This document shows, in pieces, positions 1-9,991 of a stretch of DNA of 64,000 bases. Source of the stretch: Sphingomonadaceae bacterium (GTDB taxonomy: Bacteria; Pseudomonadota; Alphaproteobacteria; Sphingomonadales; Sphingomonadaceae); contig JAJTEF010000009.1 of NCBI GenBank assembly GCA_021300355.1, forward strand, positions 33,540-97,539. The letters are read 5' to 3'. The first letter of the stretch is position 1. The number at the start of each line of letters is the position of its first letter. A model generated the notes under the pieces. It had not been told where the DNA came from. It saw only the letters and a program-made list of their open reading frames with translations, and did no database searches. Both the position numbers and the translations under genes were made by a program.

Positions 1-402
1 CAACGCTTGGACAGCCCCGTCGGAACCGATGCATGGCAAATGCCGCAAGGTGGCATCGACGATGGTGAGGATGCAGAGACTGCGGCGCTCCGCGAGTTAT
101 TCGAAGAAACCGGCGTGCGCGCCGATTTGGTCGATATTCTCGCGCGCAGCCGTGATGAACATTTCTATGACTTACCCGATGATATGATTGGCCGCATTTG
201 GAAGGGCAAATATCGCGGGCAACGCCAGCATTGGTTTTTGATGCGCTTCAAAGGCACCGATGCCGATATCAACATCGCAACGTCGCATCAGGAATTTAGC
301 AAGTGGCAGTGGATCGATGCACCGCAATTGCCGCAACTGATCGTGCCGTTCAAAAAGCGGCTGTACGAGAATATTCTCGCGGAGTTTGTAGACCTGATTT
401 GA
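1..402 (+). CDS. rppH: RNA pyrophosphohydrolase, Nudix family (5' truncated by window edge)
   Basis: Nudix hydrolase that removes pyrophosphate from the 5' triphosphate end of RNA and so starts 5'-end-dependent decay. The reading frame is open from the first base (Q-R-L-D-S...), so the start codon lies upstream of the window. The Nudix box is complete: GG-IDDGE, then R-E-L-F-E-E-T-G-V, supplying the metal-binding glutamates. The preceding WQMPQGG and the late W-F-L-M-R-F strand are typical of RppH/YgdP rather than of generic Nudix enzymes. About 133 residues are visible against roughly 155-160 for the family, so some 20-25 N-terminal residues are missing. It converges with the TPR gene, 32 bases away. 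Confidence 0.9.
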   Translation, partial: QRLDSPVGTDAWQMPQGGIDDGEDAETAALRELFEETGVRADLVDILARSRDEHFYDLPDDMIGRIWKGKYRGQRQHWFLMRFKGTDADINIATSHQEFSKWQWIDAPQLPQLIVPFKKRLYENILAEFVDLI

Positions 403-434
403 CGCTGTTCAGTGTGCTGAACGCATCCGCGCTC

Positions 435-962
435 TTAATTGGGTTGCGGAACCGGCACGCTAGCGACGCTTGGTTTCGTATCGGCGGCACTTGCCTGCAT
501 TTGCGGTTTTTCGCTCGCCTTGCTGGATGCAAGCGCAAGCCGGTCAACAGCGCTGCAGTCCGCGCGGCATAATGTTTTCAGCCGCGCGATATTTTTACCC
601 GCTTGCTCAATTGCGCCTTTGGCAATCATGGCATCTGCCTGCTCGGCCAATGCAACCTGATCATTGGGCTCAAGCTCCAACGCTTCTGTGTAAAAGCGGA
701 TCGCTTTACCATTCAATCCTTGGGCCTTCACCGCGCGGGCCATCGCAATATACGCAGGGCGATTGCGCGGGTCGACCGCAAGTGCGGATTCATACCAGCT
801 GATGGCATTGTCGAACCGTCCAGCGGCCGATTCCTGATCACCCGTCTGCATCAGGGCTATAGAGCGGGCGTCAATATCGTCATCCGCGCGTCCGCCAATG
901 CTCGCGCTCGACATGACCGCTAAGGTGAGTGACAGGGCAATGGCCGCGGGAGAAAAGCGCAT
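435..962 (-). CDS. Exported tetratricopeptide-repeat protein
   Basis: Predicted exported protein of about 175 residues. The start at 962 is preferred because it opens a normal signal peptide (MRFSPAAIALSLTLAVMSSA) and has a GGA-type ribosome site 8-9 bases upstream. An in-frame ATG at 1001 overlaps the rsmB stop by 4 bases and cannot be excluded. Residues about 35-125 form two to three TPR units (for example NAISWYESALAVDPRN and KAIRFYTEALELEPND). A cysteine pair (TLCRADCSA) follows, then a low-complexity Ala/Ser/Pro tail. TPR proteins act as scaffolds; no partner can be read from the sequence. It probably shares the rsmB-guaB transcript. Confidence 0.8.
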   Translation of the reverse strand: MRFSPAAIALSLTLAVMSSASIGGRADDDIDARSIALMQTGDQESAAGRFDNAISWYESALAVDPRNRPAYIAMARAVKAQGLNGKAIRFYTEALELEPNDQVALAEQADAMIAKGAIEQAGKNIARLKTLCRADCSAVDRLALASSKASEKPQMQASAADTKPSVASVPVPQPN

Positions 963-997
963 AAATAATATCCATATCCGTTTAGAGCATAACGCTA

Positions 998-2179
998 TCA
1001 CAGCTTTTGGAGCCTCGCGAAGAAGAATCCATCACTGCCATCATGAAGCGGGGTCAACAACACGCCATCGCCGTCGGCACGGCCCATCGACACGCCCGTA
1101 TCCGCAGCGCGCCAGCCCGAATGCGATTTTAAGAACGCAGCCACTTGGCCCTTGCCCTCACTCTCGATGAGCGAGCACACGGCATAAACAAGATAACCGC
1201 CACGCACGACCATGTCGGCGCCAATGTCCAACAGCTTCGCCTGTTCATCAACAACGCGCTTCAACCGCGCCGCATCCAAGCGCCAGCGCGTCTCTGGATT
1301 GCGCCGCCATGTCCCGCTTCCCGAACAAGGTGCGTCAATGAGGACAAGGTCGCAGCCACCGACAAATTCCGACAGCATTTCTTTTTCCTTGCCCGGATTG
1401 AGCAAGCGCGTTTCGATATTGATGGCACCAGACCGGTTGGCCCGTGGCTTCAATTGGTCCAGCCGGTTGCGGTTTGTGTCCGTTGCGATCAACCTCCCCT
1501 GATTTCGCATAGCTGCGGCAAGCGCGAGGGTTTTACCACCAGCGCCAGCGCACAGGTCAAGCACAGTGCCTAAACCCTTTGCCTGACATGCCTCTACAAT
1601 CAACTGGCTTCCCAGATCCTGAATTTCCACCTGACCGTCTTCCACCGCAAGGTGGCTATCGATCGCAGTCCCGCCCGGCAGGCGCAGCGCATATTCGAGA
1701 TGCGGAAGGACTTCAGCGTCGGGAAACGTCGCCGACACTTCGGCGCGGCTTGCCTTCAACGCATTCACGCGCAAGTCCATAGGGGCACGGTCAAGCAGGC
1801 TTGCCTGCTCGGCCTCGTCAACATGGGCGGAAAACAAAGGTTTGATCCATTTGGGCAGCCCGCCACCTGTTGATCGCGCTTCGCCGGGTTCAATCGCCGC
1901 TGGACCATAATCGGTCCCGTCGAACAATGCCGCCAGCTCCGGATCGGCATCCGCCATTGCTACAAAGGCAGACCGCGCCGTTACCGGCCTTTTGCCAAAG
2001 CGGCGGATCGCGCCCCACGCCAAATCGCGGACAGCACGGCGGTCTTTCGAACCGGCATAACGCCGCTCGGCGAAAAAGCGCTTCGCAAGCTGGTCAGCAG
2101 AAGCGCCGCCATCACGTGCGGAAAGGATGATTTGGTCAACCAATTCAATGGCTGACTGCAGGCGAGCAGCAGGTCTCAT
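998..2179 (-). CDS. rsmB: RsmB/NOP-family rRNA (cytosine-5) methyltransferase
   Basis: SAM-dependent RNA m5C methyltransferase of about 393 residues. An N-terminal NusB-like helical region (residues 1-130) is followed by the Rossmann catalytic domain. Visible motifs are the SAM-binding DLCAGAGGKT, the first catalytic cysteine in DAPCSGSGTWRRNPE, and the second cysteine in YAVCSLIESE. Both cysteines are needed by this family, one for covalent attack on C5 and one for release. The usual target is C967 of 16S rRNA, but family members with other targets exist, so the exact base is inferred. It begins 3 bases after the guaB stop, which implies co-transcription with guaB. Confidence 0.9.
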   Translation of the reverse strand: MRPAARLQSAIELVDQIILSARDGGASADQLAKRFFAERRYAGSKDRRAVRDLAWGAIRRFGKRPVTARSAFVAMADADPELAALFDGTDYGPAAIEPGEARSTGGGLPKWIKPLFSAHVDEAEQASLLDRAPMDLRVNALKASRAEVSATFPDAEVLPHLEYALRLPGGTAIDSHLAVEDGQVEIQDLGSQLIVEACQAKGLGTVLDLCAGAGGKTLALAAAMRNQGRLIATDTNRNRLDQLKPRANRSGAINIETRLLNPGKEKEMLSEFVGGCDLVLIDAPCSGSGTWRRNPETRWRLDAARLKRVVDEQAKLLDIGADMVVRGGYLVYAVCSLIESEGKGQVAAFLKSHSGWRAADTGVSMGRADGDGVLLTPLHDGSDGFFFARLQKL

Positions 2180-2182
2180 GCC

Positions 2183-3655
<1,473 letters not shown>

Positions 3656-3697
3656 TTAAGCTTTGATTCGTGGCGGCCCATGTAAACAGTAAGCGCC

Positions 3698-5182
3698 TTA
3701 TTCGCCAGCCTTCTTGGATTTATATTTTCTGGCGTCCGCAAAATAGCGGCCAAGCGCAATGTGCAGGTCAGCGTCATCCGCCGCGCCGCCAAGCTCCGTC
3801 TTGTCCGTAAGCTCATCATCAGGGCCGTGATAAACGCTGCCCAGAAACTTTTGCATCAGTTCCAGATCGGCAAACGAACCGCCTACCATCAGTGCCGGCA
3901 CGCCCTTTTGTGCGAGCGCCCAGCCGTCCTGCCGTTGGATAAAGGCATTTGCGTCAGTTGAACTTTCAATCGCCCTGCCTGTCTTTTTTGCCACCGCCTC
4001 AACCGTGGCGTCCAATGAAGTGGTTCCGCGACCGATGATCGCAACTTTTGACCCGCGTGGCGCAATCGCGATTGTGTCAACGTTTAGCGAAATCACTATC
4101 TGGTCAACCGGCAAAGCTGGTTTTTCAGCAAAAGCATAAGCCCCCAATAGGCCGCTCTCTTCCGCAGTCGTCGCAACAAAATAAATATCGCGATCATGCT
4201 TTTTCTTCGCCAAGCTTTCCGCGATTTCGTTCAGCACGGCAATTCCGCTGGCATTGTCCACGGCACCATTACAAATTCGGTCAGGCGCACCTTCTGGCGC
4301 GCAAATACCCAAATGGTCCCAATGTCCCATGAACAAAACAGCGCCGCTTCCCTTTTTACGACCAGCAATTTTACCAACAACGTTTGAGCTGTTGAACCGG
4401 TAAATGTCCGTCGTGACTTTGAAATCTGCGTCAATACCCAGTGGCTCGCCCGCATAATCGCTGGCCTTGGCATGTGCGCGCAATTTATCCCAATCTTGCC
4501 CGGCGCCGGTTATCATCGCGACCGCAAACTCGGCGCTCATGGCCCCTTCCAGCGGCGCGCGCTTTTCGCGGCTCTCCAGCGCGACAGGGCGCGATAGCAA
4601 CAAACGTCTTAGTGACGGCCAACTTCCCTGCCCGTCGCCAATGAAGATAACCGCCTCCGCCCCCGCAGCGATCAGCGCTTCGCGCCGCGCGCGGGGTGAC
4701 TTCATATTGTTTGGCACATTTTCGGCGTCAAACAGCACAAGGGCAGCTTTGCCCGCAACATCGGCCGCAACCGAACCATCGGCCTTGACCCCTGCACCGG
4801 TAAAGATAAGCGGCAAATCTGTCCGCGCATAATCGGCCTGCTTACCAATCAGGATGATTTCTTGGGAAGCAATGCGCAGTTTGCGGCCCTTGGCCGTAAA
4901 TGCATATTCCGCACTGCCCTGCCCGCGCTGGATCAATGGAACGGCATCAAACCAACCGCCGTCGGTCGCCGCGGGCTTTAAACCTGATGTCGCCCATTGC
5001 TGCGCAATATACTGAACCGTTTTTGCCTCGCCTTCAGTGCCGGGTTTACGGCCTTCGAACGCATCGCTCGCCAAAATTTCGATATGTGCGCGCAGGTCCG
5101 CTTCGCTCACCGCTTTGGCGTGCACCGAACCCGCGGACATTGCTGCAAAACTGACAAAGACTGCAAAATGGGCAAGACGCAT
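3698..5182 (-). CDS. Secreted M28-family zinc aminopeptidase
   Basis: Peptidase of 494 residues with a clear signal peptide (MRLAHFAVFVSFAAMSAGSV, cut near HA-KA), so it probably acts in the periplasm. A protease-associated-type insert at residues about 120-230 is followed by the M28 catalytic domain. The zinc ligands and general base are visible in GHWDHLG, NGAVDNASGIA, TTAEESGLLG and SLNVDTIA. Substrates are probably N-terminal residues of peptides, but the specificity cannot be read. A paralogue of similar layout lies at 60261-61949. Its start lies 76 bases inside the upstream CitE-like gene, whose C-terminus looks abnormal. Confidence 0.9.
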   Translation of the reverse strand: MRLAHFAVFVSFAAMSAGSVHAKAVSEADLRAHIEILASDAFEGRKPGTEGEAKTVQYIAQQWATSGLKPAATDGGWFDAVPLIQRGQGSAEYAFTAKGRKLRIASQEIILIGKQADYARTDLPLIFTGAGVKADGSVAADVAGKAALVLFDAENVPNNMKSPRARREALIAAGAEAVIFIGDGQGSWPSLRRLLLSRPVALESREKRAPLEGAMSAEFAVAMITGAGQDWDKLRAHAKASDYAGEPLGIDADFKVTTDIYRFNSSNVVGKIAGRKKGSGAVLFMGHWDHLGICAPEGAPDRICNGAVDNASGIAVLNEIAESLAKKKHDRDIYFVATTAEESGLLGAYAFAEKPALPVDQIVISLNVDTIAIAPRGSKVAIIGRGTTSLDATVEAVAKKTGRAIESSTDANAFIQRQDGWALAQKGVPALMVGGSFADLELMQKFLGSVYHGPDDELTDKTELGGAADDADLHIALGRYFADARKYKSKKAGE

Positions 5183-5976
5183 AAATGATCGCTCCGTACA
5201 TGCATCGATTCAATCATGCGACCCTTAAACCGCTGCGCGCCCCCTCGGCTCGCCGCAATTAATTCCTCCGCCTCGGCCACTGCAGCGGCATCGGCGCCAA
5301 AGGCCCGATTGGCTATAGCGATTTGATTGGGGTGAATAAGCGTTTTGCCCGTGAAACCGTAAGTTGCGCCTTGGCGGCATTCGGCATCGAAGCCGTCCAT
5401 GTCATCCAGCCGGTTGCACACGCCGTCAAAACGCGGCTTGCCCGATGCGGATGCGGCGAGCACGATGGTCTGCAGCGCAAGCTCCAGCCCTTCGCGCAAT
5501 GGGCCGGGCCGAATACCGGTTTCCGCCGCAATGTCATTTGTGCCCGCAATCAATCCTGCAACCATAGGATGCGCCGCAATCTCGCGCGCGGCATATAATC
5601 CCGTTGGCGTTTCGATCATCGCCAACATGGGCTTGCCAGCATCGGGTATGTCGTCTGGGCCTTCGACCTTAGGGACAACAATGAAGTTCGCGCGGCTTTG
5701 CGCCAAAGCGGCGATGTCGTCGACATGATATACGCTGTCGGCGCCGTTTGCCCGTATGGCGATTATTTTGCCTGCGACCCCGTCTGCGGCATATTGCACA
5801 GCTGCCGCACGCGCATCCGCCTTTGACTCATGTGGGACGGCATCTTCCAAATCGATGATCAGCATATCTGCATCTAATGACCGCGCTTTTTCCAAAGCGC
5901 GTGCATTGGATGCCGGCATATAAAGCGCCGACCGCGTAAATTTCAGCTGCTGCAAGATATCCATGTTCGCTCCCAT
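5107..5976 (-). CDS. HpcH/HpaI aldolase/citrate lyase-type CoA ester lyase (CitE-like), odd C-terminus
   Basis: TIM-barrel enzyme of the CitE/MclA family, which cleaves or hydrolyses acyl-CoA esters such as malyl- or citramalyl-CoA. Supporting motifs are RSALYMPASNARALEKA (CoA/phosphate side), MLIIDLEDAVP (metal-binding acidic residues), AIMIETP-type strand LAMIETPTGLYA and KTLIHPNQIAIAN. The substrate is not determined. Up to GRMIESMHV the protein is normal. The last 31 residues (from RSDHLCVLP) do not resemble the family and overlap the start of the M28 gene by 76 bases. That suggests the native stop was lost by frameshift or a small deletion near 5205. The ribosome site of the M28 gene lies inside this tail. 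Confidence 0.8.
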   Translation of the reverse strand: MGANMDILQQLKFTRSALYMPASNARALEKARSLDADMLIIDLEDAVPHESKADARAAAVQYAADGVAGKIIAIRANGADSVYHVDDIAALAQSRANFIVVPKVEGPDDIPDAGKPMLAMIETPTGLYAAREIAAHPMVAGLIAGTNDIAAETGIRPGPLREGLELALQTIVLAASASGKPRFDGVCNRLDDMDGFDAECRQGATYGFTGKTLIHPNQIAIANRAFGADAAAVAEAEELIAASRGGAQRFKGRMIESMHVRSDHLCVLPILQSLSVLQQCPRVRCTPKR

Positions 5977-6100
5977 ATTGTCGGCCTGCGCATGCTCCCT
6001 GCGTAACCGCGATGAAATGGTAAACCCCCTCGATCGTTTTCATGAAACTATTTGTTAAACCCACCGAATTACAGCTCACTATTAAAAGGGAGAGCGTTCT

Positions 6101-7015
6101 ATGGAATATTTTTTCGGTTTACTCGCGCTGATAGTCCTCATTTTTGTGATGATGGGCGTGACCGTTGTGCAGCAAGGCTTTGTTTTCACAATTGAGCGGT
6201 TCGGGCGTTATACCTATTCCGCGCAACCCGGGTTGACCGCCATCATCCCGTTCTTTGATCGCGTTGGCCGCAAGGTAAACGTCATGGAGCAAGTTCTCGA
6301 CATTCCAGGGCAAGAGATCATCACAAAGGATAACGCCATGGTCGGCGTTGATGCTGTGGTTTTCTTCCAAGTCCTCGACGCAGCCAAAGCCGCATATGAA
6401 GTGTCCGACCTATATATCGCCATCATGCAAATCACGACAACCAATTTGCGCACCGTGATGGGCAGCATGGACCTTGATGAAACCTTGTCGAAACGCGATA
6501 ATATCAATGGCCGCCTGCTGTCGGTGGTGGACCACGCTACCAGCCCATGGGCTGTTAAAATCACGCGTGTTGAGGTGAAAGATATTCGCCCGCCGGCCGA
6601 TATCTCCAACGCAATGGCGCGGCAGATGAAGGCAGAGCGTGAAAAGCGCGCGCAAATCCTTGAAGCAGAGGGCATGCGCGCCGCAGAAATCCTGCGTGCT
6701 GAAGGTGAAAAGCAAGGCGCCATCCTTCAGGCCGAGGGCCGCAAGGAAGCGGCATTCCGTGACGCCGAAGCCCGCGAACGCGAAGCAGAGGCCGAGGCGA
6801 AGGCAACAGTCATGGTTTCCGATTCCATCGCGACATCGGGCACGCAGGCGCTGAATTACTTCATCGCGCAGAAATACACCGAAGCCATCAGCAAGTTCGC
6901 AACATCACCCAATGCAAAAACCATTTTGTTCCCTGTAGAAGCCACACAGTTGATCGGGACGCTCGGCGGAATTGGCGAACTGGCCAAGGAAGCGCTCGCG
7001 ACAAAAGAAAAGTGA
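6101..7015 (+). CDS. qmcA: SPFH/band-7 membrane protein (QmcA/stomatin-like)
   Basis: Stomatin-type scaffold of about 304 residues. It has one N-terminal membrane anchor (residues 1-22), an SPFH domain (FTIERFGRY, LDIPGQEIITKDN, VDAVVFFQV) to about residue 180, and a long charged coiled coil rich in Glu/Ala (RAEGEKQGAILQAEGR). It ends with a conserved apolar segment. These proteins form large rings in membranes and work with NfeD-type partners in membrane quality control. A purine-rich site (AAAAGGGAGAG) precedes the ATG. The nfeD gene follows after a repeat-containing gap, as in the ybbK-ybbJ pairing elsewhere. Confidence 0.92.
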   Translation: MEYFFGLLALIVLIFVMMGVTVVQQGFVFTIERFGRYTYSAQPGLTAIIPFFDRVGRKVNVMEQVLDIPGQEIITKDNAMVGVDAVVFFQVLDAAKAAYEVSDLYIAIMQITTTNLRTVMGSMDLDETLSKRDNINGRLLSVVDHATSPWAVKITRVEVKDIRPPADISNAMARQMKAEREKRAQILEAEGMRAAEILRAEGEKQGAILQAEGRKEAAFRDAEAREREAEAEAKATVMVSDSIATSGTQALNYFIAQKYTEAISKFATSPNAKTILFPVEATQLIGTLGGIGELAKEALATKEK

Positions 7016-7041
7016 AGCCTGTGGGACGGAGACAAAGCCCG

Positions 7042-7170
7042 TCGTCCTGAGCAACAATCGCAAGCCGATTGTGCCCGTCGAAGGACGCATGTAAGACAGA
7101 CGCTGCGCTCCACCGACACGCGCCCTTCGACTTTCGTCAGCGCGGGCGCTCTGACGGCTCAGGGCTACGG
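7042..7170. repeat. Two opposed CCTTCGA...CTCAGG interspersed palindromic units
   Basis: The qmcA-nfeD gap contains two units built from the same end motifs in opposite orientation. Unit one (about 7042-7088) runs GTCCTGAGC ... TCGAAGGAC and encloses an inner hairpin CAATCG-caagc-CGATTG. Unit two (about 7111-7168) runs CCCTTCGAC ... CTCAGGG and encloses a different inner hairpin around GTCAG...CTGAC. CCCTTCGA/CTCAGGG palindromes are common intergenic elements in sphingomonads. A partial copy (TCGAAGGACGCA) follows nfeD at about 7666. Function is unknown. Confidence 0.6.
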
Positions 7171-7210
7171 TAAGATCTGCAGTTAAGACATCGAAATTAC
7201 GGAGTAAGAC

Positions 7211-7663
7211 ATGGCAGAATGGCTCGACACAATTTCAACGCACTGGTTCTGGCTCTCGCTGGGGTTGGTGCTCGGCGTTGCCGAAATGGTTGCGCCCGGC
7301 TTCTTCCTGATGTGGCTTGGTCTTGCCGCGTTGATTGTCGGTGGGTTGGATTACTTCCTTCCCATCACCGTCGCCAATCAAGTCGCAATGTTTGCCATAT
7401 TGTCGGTGTTAACGGTCTTTGCCGGCAAAAAGTTCCTGCGGGAAAACCCCATCGAAACTGAGGACGCAAAGTTGAACGACCGCGGCGCGCGGTTGACGGG
7501 TGAAATCGTGACCGTGGTCGAAGCGATCACAAACGGCCATGGCCGCGTTAAGGTGGGCGACAGCGTCTGGTCCGCCCGCGGCGTCGATGCCGCAATAGGA
7601 TCCCGTGTGCGCGTCACAGGCGCTGACGGCGCGGTGTTGTTGGTTGAAGGCGGCCTCGACTAA
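7211..7663 (+). CDS. nfeD: NfeD-family membrane protein
   Basis: Short NfeD protein of 150 residues with two to three hydrophobic segments at residues about 12-75 and a C-terminal OB-fold-like domain (residues about 90-150: RGARLTGEIVTVVEAI, GRVKVGDSVWSARG). Short NfeD proteins partner with SPFH proteins such as the qmcA product just upstream, probably tuning membrane domain assembly. The start ATG at 7211 has a GGAG site 8 bases upstream (ACGGAGTAAGAC). Transcriptional linkage to qmcA is likely, although the 195-base gap holds repeats. Confidence 0.9.
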   Translation: MAEWLDTISTHWFWLSLGLVLGVAEMVAPGFFLMWLGLAALIVGGLDYFLPITVANQVAMFAILSVLTVFAGKKFLRENPIETEDAKLNDRGARLTGEIVTVVEAITNGHGRVKVGDSVWSARGVDAAIGSRVRVTGADGAVLLVEGGLD

Positions 7664-7706
7664 TCGAAGGACGCAATCGACCCACCTTTTTTGAACCCAA
7701 CGCGCT

Positions 7707-8159
7707 CTAAATCAGGTCAAGGCTCGCGCGATCGGGCTCGATAAAGCCCCGCCGCGCGTTCACCGAAAACAGCCGCTCCTTCGAATAAAATTGAAGCGGC
7801 AGGTCCCGGCGTCCCCGGTGGGAAAGCAGCAGAGCGTTCACGGCCTCGTGCAACGGCAGCTGCATCCCAACCTCTGCCAGATGTGCCTTCACGCCCGCGA
7901 TATACACCTGCGTAATCGTCTCATGATAGCCTTGGGTATCGTCATTCACGCCGCCGACGGCCTCGTTATAGGCCGAAATAATGGCGGGCAGTGCACGCGC
8001 AATCGCGATATCCGGCCGATTGCGCACCAGCCACGTACACGCCGCCAGATGCGCTTCATGCGTCCAATCCGCGCGTGGTAAGCTACGCGCAAGCAAGCCT
8101 TCGCCGATCGCGATGACCGCAGCGTCATCTTCAAACAGGCGAATGGAATATTCAGACAT
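7707..8159 (-). CDS. Conserved hypothetical protein
   Basis: I do not recognise a named family. The 150-residue protein is soluble, without signal peptide or membrane segment, and largely helical. It has a notable histidine-containing motif ADWTHEAHLAA at residues about 30-40, a second polar motif QGYHETITQVY at about 80-90, and a basic C-terminal stretch (SHRGRRDLPLQFYSKERLF). The conserved-looking His/Glu positions could bind a metal or cofactor, but this is speculation. Composition matches the neighbours, so it is a genuine gene. It stands alone, converging with nfeD and 40 bases past the end of pckA reading leftward from its own upstream side. Confidence 0.75.
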   Translation of the reverse strand: MSEYSIRLFEDDAAVIAIGEGLLARSLPRADWTHEAHLAACTWLVRNRPDIAIARALPAIISAYNEAVGGVNDDTQGYHETITQVYIAGVKAHLAEVGMQLPLHEAVNALLLSHRGRRDLPLQFYSKERLFSVNARRGFIEPDRASLDLI

Positions 8160-8198
8160 TATCGGACCTTCTGCGTTGTCCGATGATGTTCGGACGGG

Positions 8199-9800
8199 TT
8201 AAGCGACCTTTGGTGCCGACTGCCTTACACCTTCGTCAACATGATCTGCAAATTGCGCGAAGTTGTCGACGAACTGCTGAGCAAGTCCGCGTGCCGTCAC
8301 ATCATATTCCGCCTTGTCCGCCCAAGCTTCGCGCGGATCAAGGATGCCGCTGTCGACGCCCGGAACTGCAACGGGGAATTCAAAACCAAAATTCTGATCC
8401 TTACGGAATTCTGCGTTATTCAGGCTTCCGTCCAGCGCAGCGTTGAGCAAGGCCCGTGTTGCCTTGATTGGCATACGGCTGATGCCGGGCATCGTTGCTT
8501 TGCCACCCGTCCAGCCGGTGTTGACCAACCAGCATTGTACCGCACCCTTGGCGATCCGTTCTTTCAACAAATTGCCATAAATGCTTGGGTGACGCGGCAT
8601 GAATGGCGCGCCAAAGCAGGTGGAGAATGTGGCTTCGGGCTCAGTCACCCCGATTTCTGTGCCAGCGACACGCGCCGTGTAACCCGACAGGAAGTGGTAC
8701 ATGGCCTGATCCGGCGTGAGGCGCGCGATTGGAGGCAAAACGCCATAAGCGTCCGCGGTCAGAAAGATGATCGTCTTGGGAACTGGCCCCATATTCTTTT
8801 CAGATGTGTTCGGAATGAACTCAATTGGATAAGAACCACGGCTGTTTTCCGCGAGGCTATTGTCGTCGAAATCCAGTTCACGGGTTTCCGGGTCGATAAC
8901 GACATTTTCAAGCACCGTTCCGAAACGCTTTGTCGTGGCAAAGATTTCCGGCTCGGCTTCTTCCGAGAGGCGGATCATTTTTGCGTAGCAACCGCCTTCA
9001 AAGTTAAACACCGCAGTGTCGGACCAACCATGTTCATCGTCACCAATCAGTGTGCGGCTTGCGTCTGCAGACAATGTCGTCTTGCCGGTGCCTGACAGCC
9101 CAAAGAATACCGCAGTGTCGCCATCCGCGCCGATATTGGCGGAGCAATGCATTGGCATCACGCCCTTCACCGGCAACAGGTAATTGAGGATGCCGAAAAC
9201 CGACTTCTTCATTTCGCCCGCATAAGCAGTGCCACCGATCAGAATGAGCTTTTCGGTGAAGTTCACAGCGATAACAGTCTCGCTGCGGCAACCATGACGC
9301 GCAGGGTCTGCACGGAAACTTGGCAAATCGATAATGGTATATTCCGGTACAAAGCTGGTCAGCTCTTCCTGCGTCGGGCGCACCAGCAAGGTGCGGATGA
9401 ACAGATTGTGCCATGCAAATTCGTTAATTACGCGTACATTGACGCGGTGCTCTGGCTGCGAACCACCGAACAGGTCCGCGACGTACAATTTGTCCTTGCC
9501 ACCAAGCGCGGCAATGAAATCTTCTTTCAGCGCAGCAAAATGCGCAGGGTCCATCGGGACGTTGGTTTTACCCCACCAAATGCTGTTTTCGGTTTCGGCG
9601 TCACGCACGATAAACTTGTCTTTGGCAGAGCGCCCTGTATGCGCACCCGTTTTTACCACGAGCGGACCGTTTTTGGCCAAAATGCCTTCATCATTCGCCA
9701 GCGCGGCTTCCACCAAAGGCGCTGTGCCGAGGTTGCAATGCAGCTGCGCCTTTGTGTCAAAACCTTGTTGCGAAAGCGAGATATTTAAAGGTGTCGACAT
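8199..9800 (-). CDS. pckA: Phosphoenolpyruvate carboxykinase (ATP)
   Basis: Gluconeogenic enzyme converting oxaloacetate and ATP to phosphoenolpyruvate, CO2 and ADP. The 533 residues match the ATP-type family. Visible features are the kinase-1 P-loop [13 protein letters not shown], the second nucleotide site around [10 protein letters not shown], the substrate-binding stretch around [12 protein letters not shown] and the late motif [29 protein letters not shown] site lies about 7 bases before the ATG. It is transcribed away from chvI-chvG, an arrangement conserved in alphaproteobacteria, where the ChvG/ChvI pair influences pckA expression. The shared promoter region (9801-9991) includes a 12-base perfect palindrome. 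Confidence 0.97.
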   Translation of the reverse strand: MSTPLNISLSQQGFDTKAQLHCNLGTAPLVEAALANDEGILAKNGPLVVKTGAHTGRSAKDKFIVRDAETENSIWWGKTNVPMDPAHFAALKEDFIAALGGKDKLYVADLFGGSQPEHRVNVRVINEFAWHNLFIRTLLVRPTQEELTSFVPEYTIIDLPSFRADPARHGCRSETVIAVNFTEKLILIGGTAYAGEMKKSVFGILNYLLPVKGVMPMHCSANIGADGDTAVFFGLSGTGKTTLSADASRTLIGDDEHGWSDTAVFNFEGGCYAKMIRLSEEAEPEIFATTKRFGTVLENVVIDPETRELDFDDNSLAENSRGSYPIEFIPNTSEKNMGPVPKTIIFLTADAYGVLPPIARLTPDQAMYHFLSGYTARVAGTEIGVTEPEATFSTCFGAPFMPRHPSIYGNLLKERIAKGAVQCWLVNTGWTGGKATMPGISRMPIKATRALLNAALDGSLNNAEFRKDQNFGFEFPVAVPGVDSGILDPREAWADKAEYDVTARGLAQQFVDNFAQFADHVDEGVRQSAPKVA

Positions 9801-9831
9801 TGGCTACTCCGGCAAAAGTTGCGAATCTAGG

Positions 9832-9843
9832 GCATACGTATGC
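9832..9843. promoter_or_regulatory. Perfect palindrome in the pckA/chvI divergent promoter region
   Basis: GCATACGTATGC is a perfect 12-base palindrome 32 bases upstream of the pckA start. Its position would suit an operator for pckA or for the divergent chvI gene. No regulator can be assigned from sequence, and a palindrome this short can arise by chance. Confidence 0.3.
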
Positions 9844-9991
9844 ACTGTTCCGCTGGAGCCGGTATACGATGGAGGCAACGAGGTCAAATGTGGTTCATTA
9901 TTTAGTGGCAAAAGAGCCTCAATAACCCGTCACATTGGCACCAAGAGAGCAAGTGATTGAACCGAAGCCATTGCCCCCCTATAGTTGGCCT

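Noticed and set aside
8241..9095. Long plus-strand frame opposite pckA
   Set aside because: Mirror of pckA codon bias; no domain, and no ribosome site fits.
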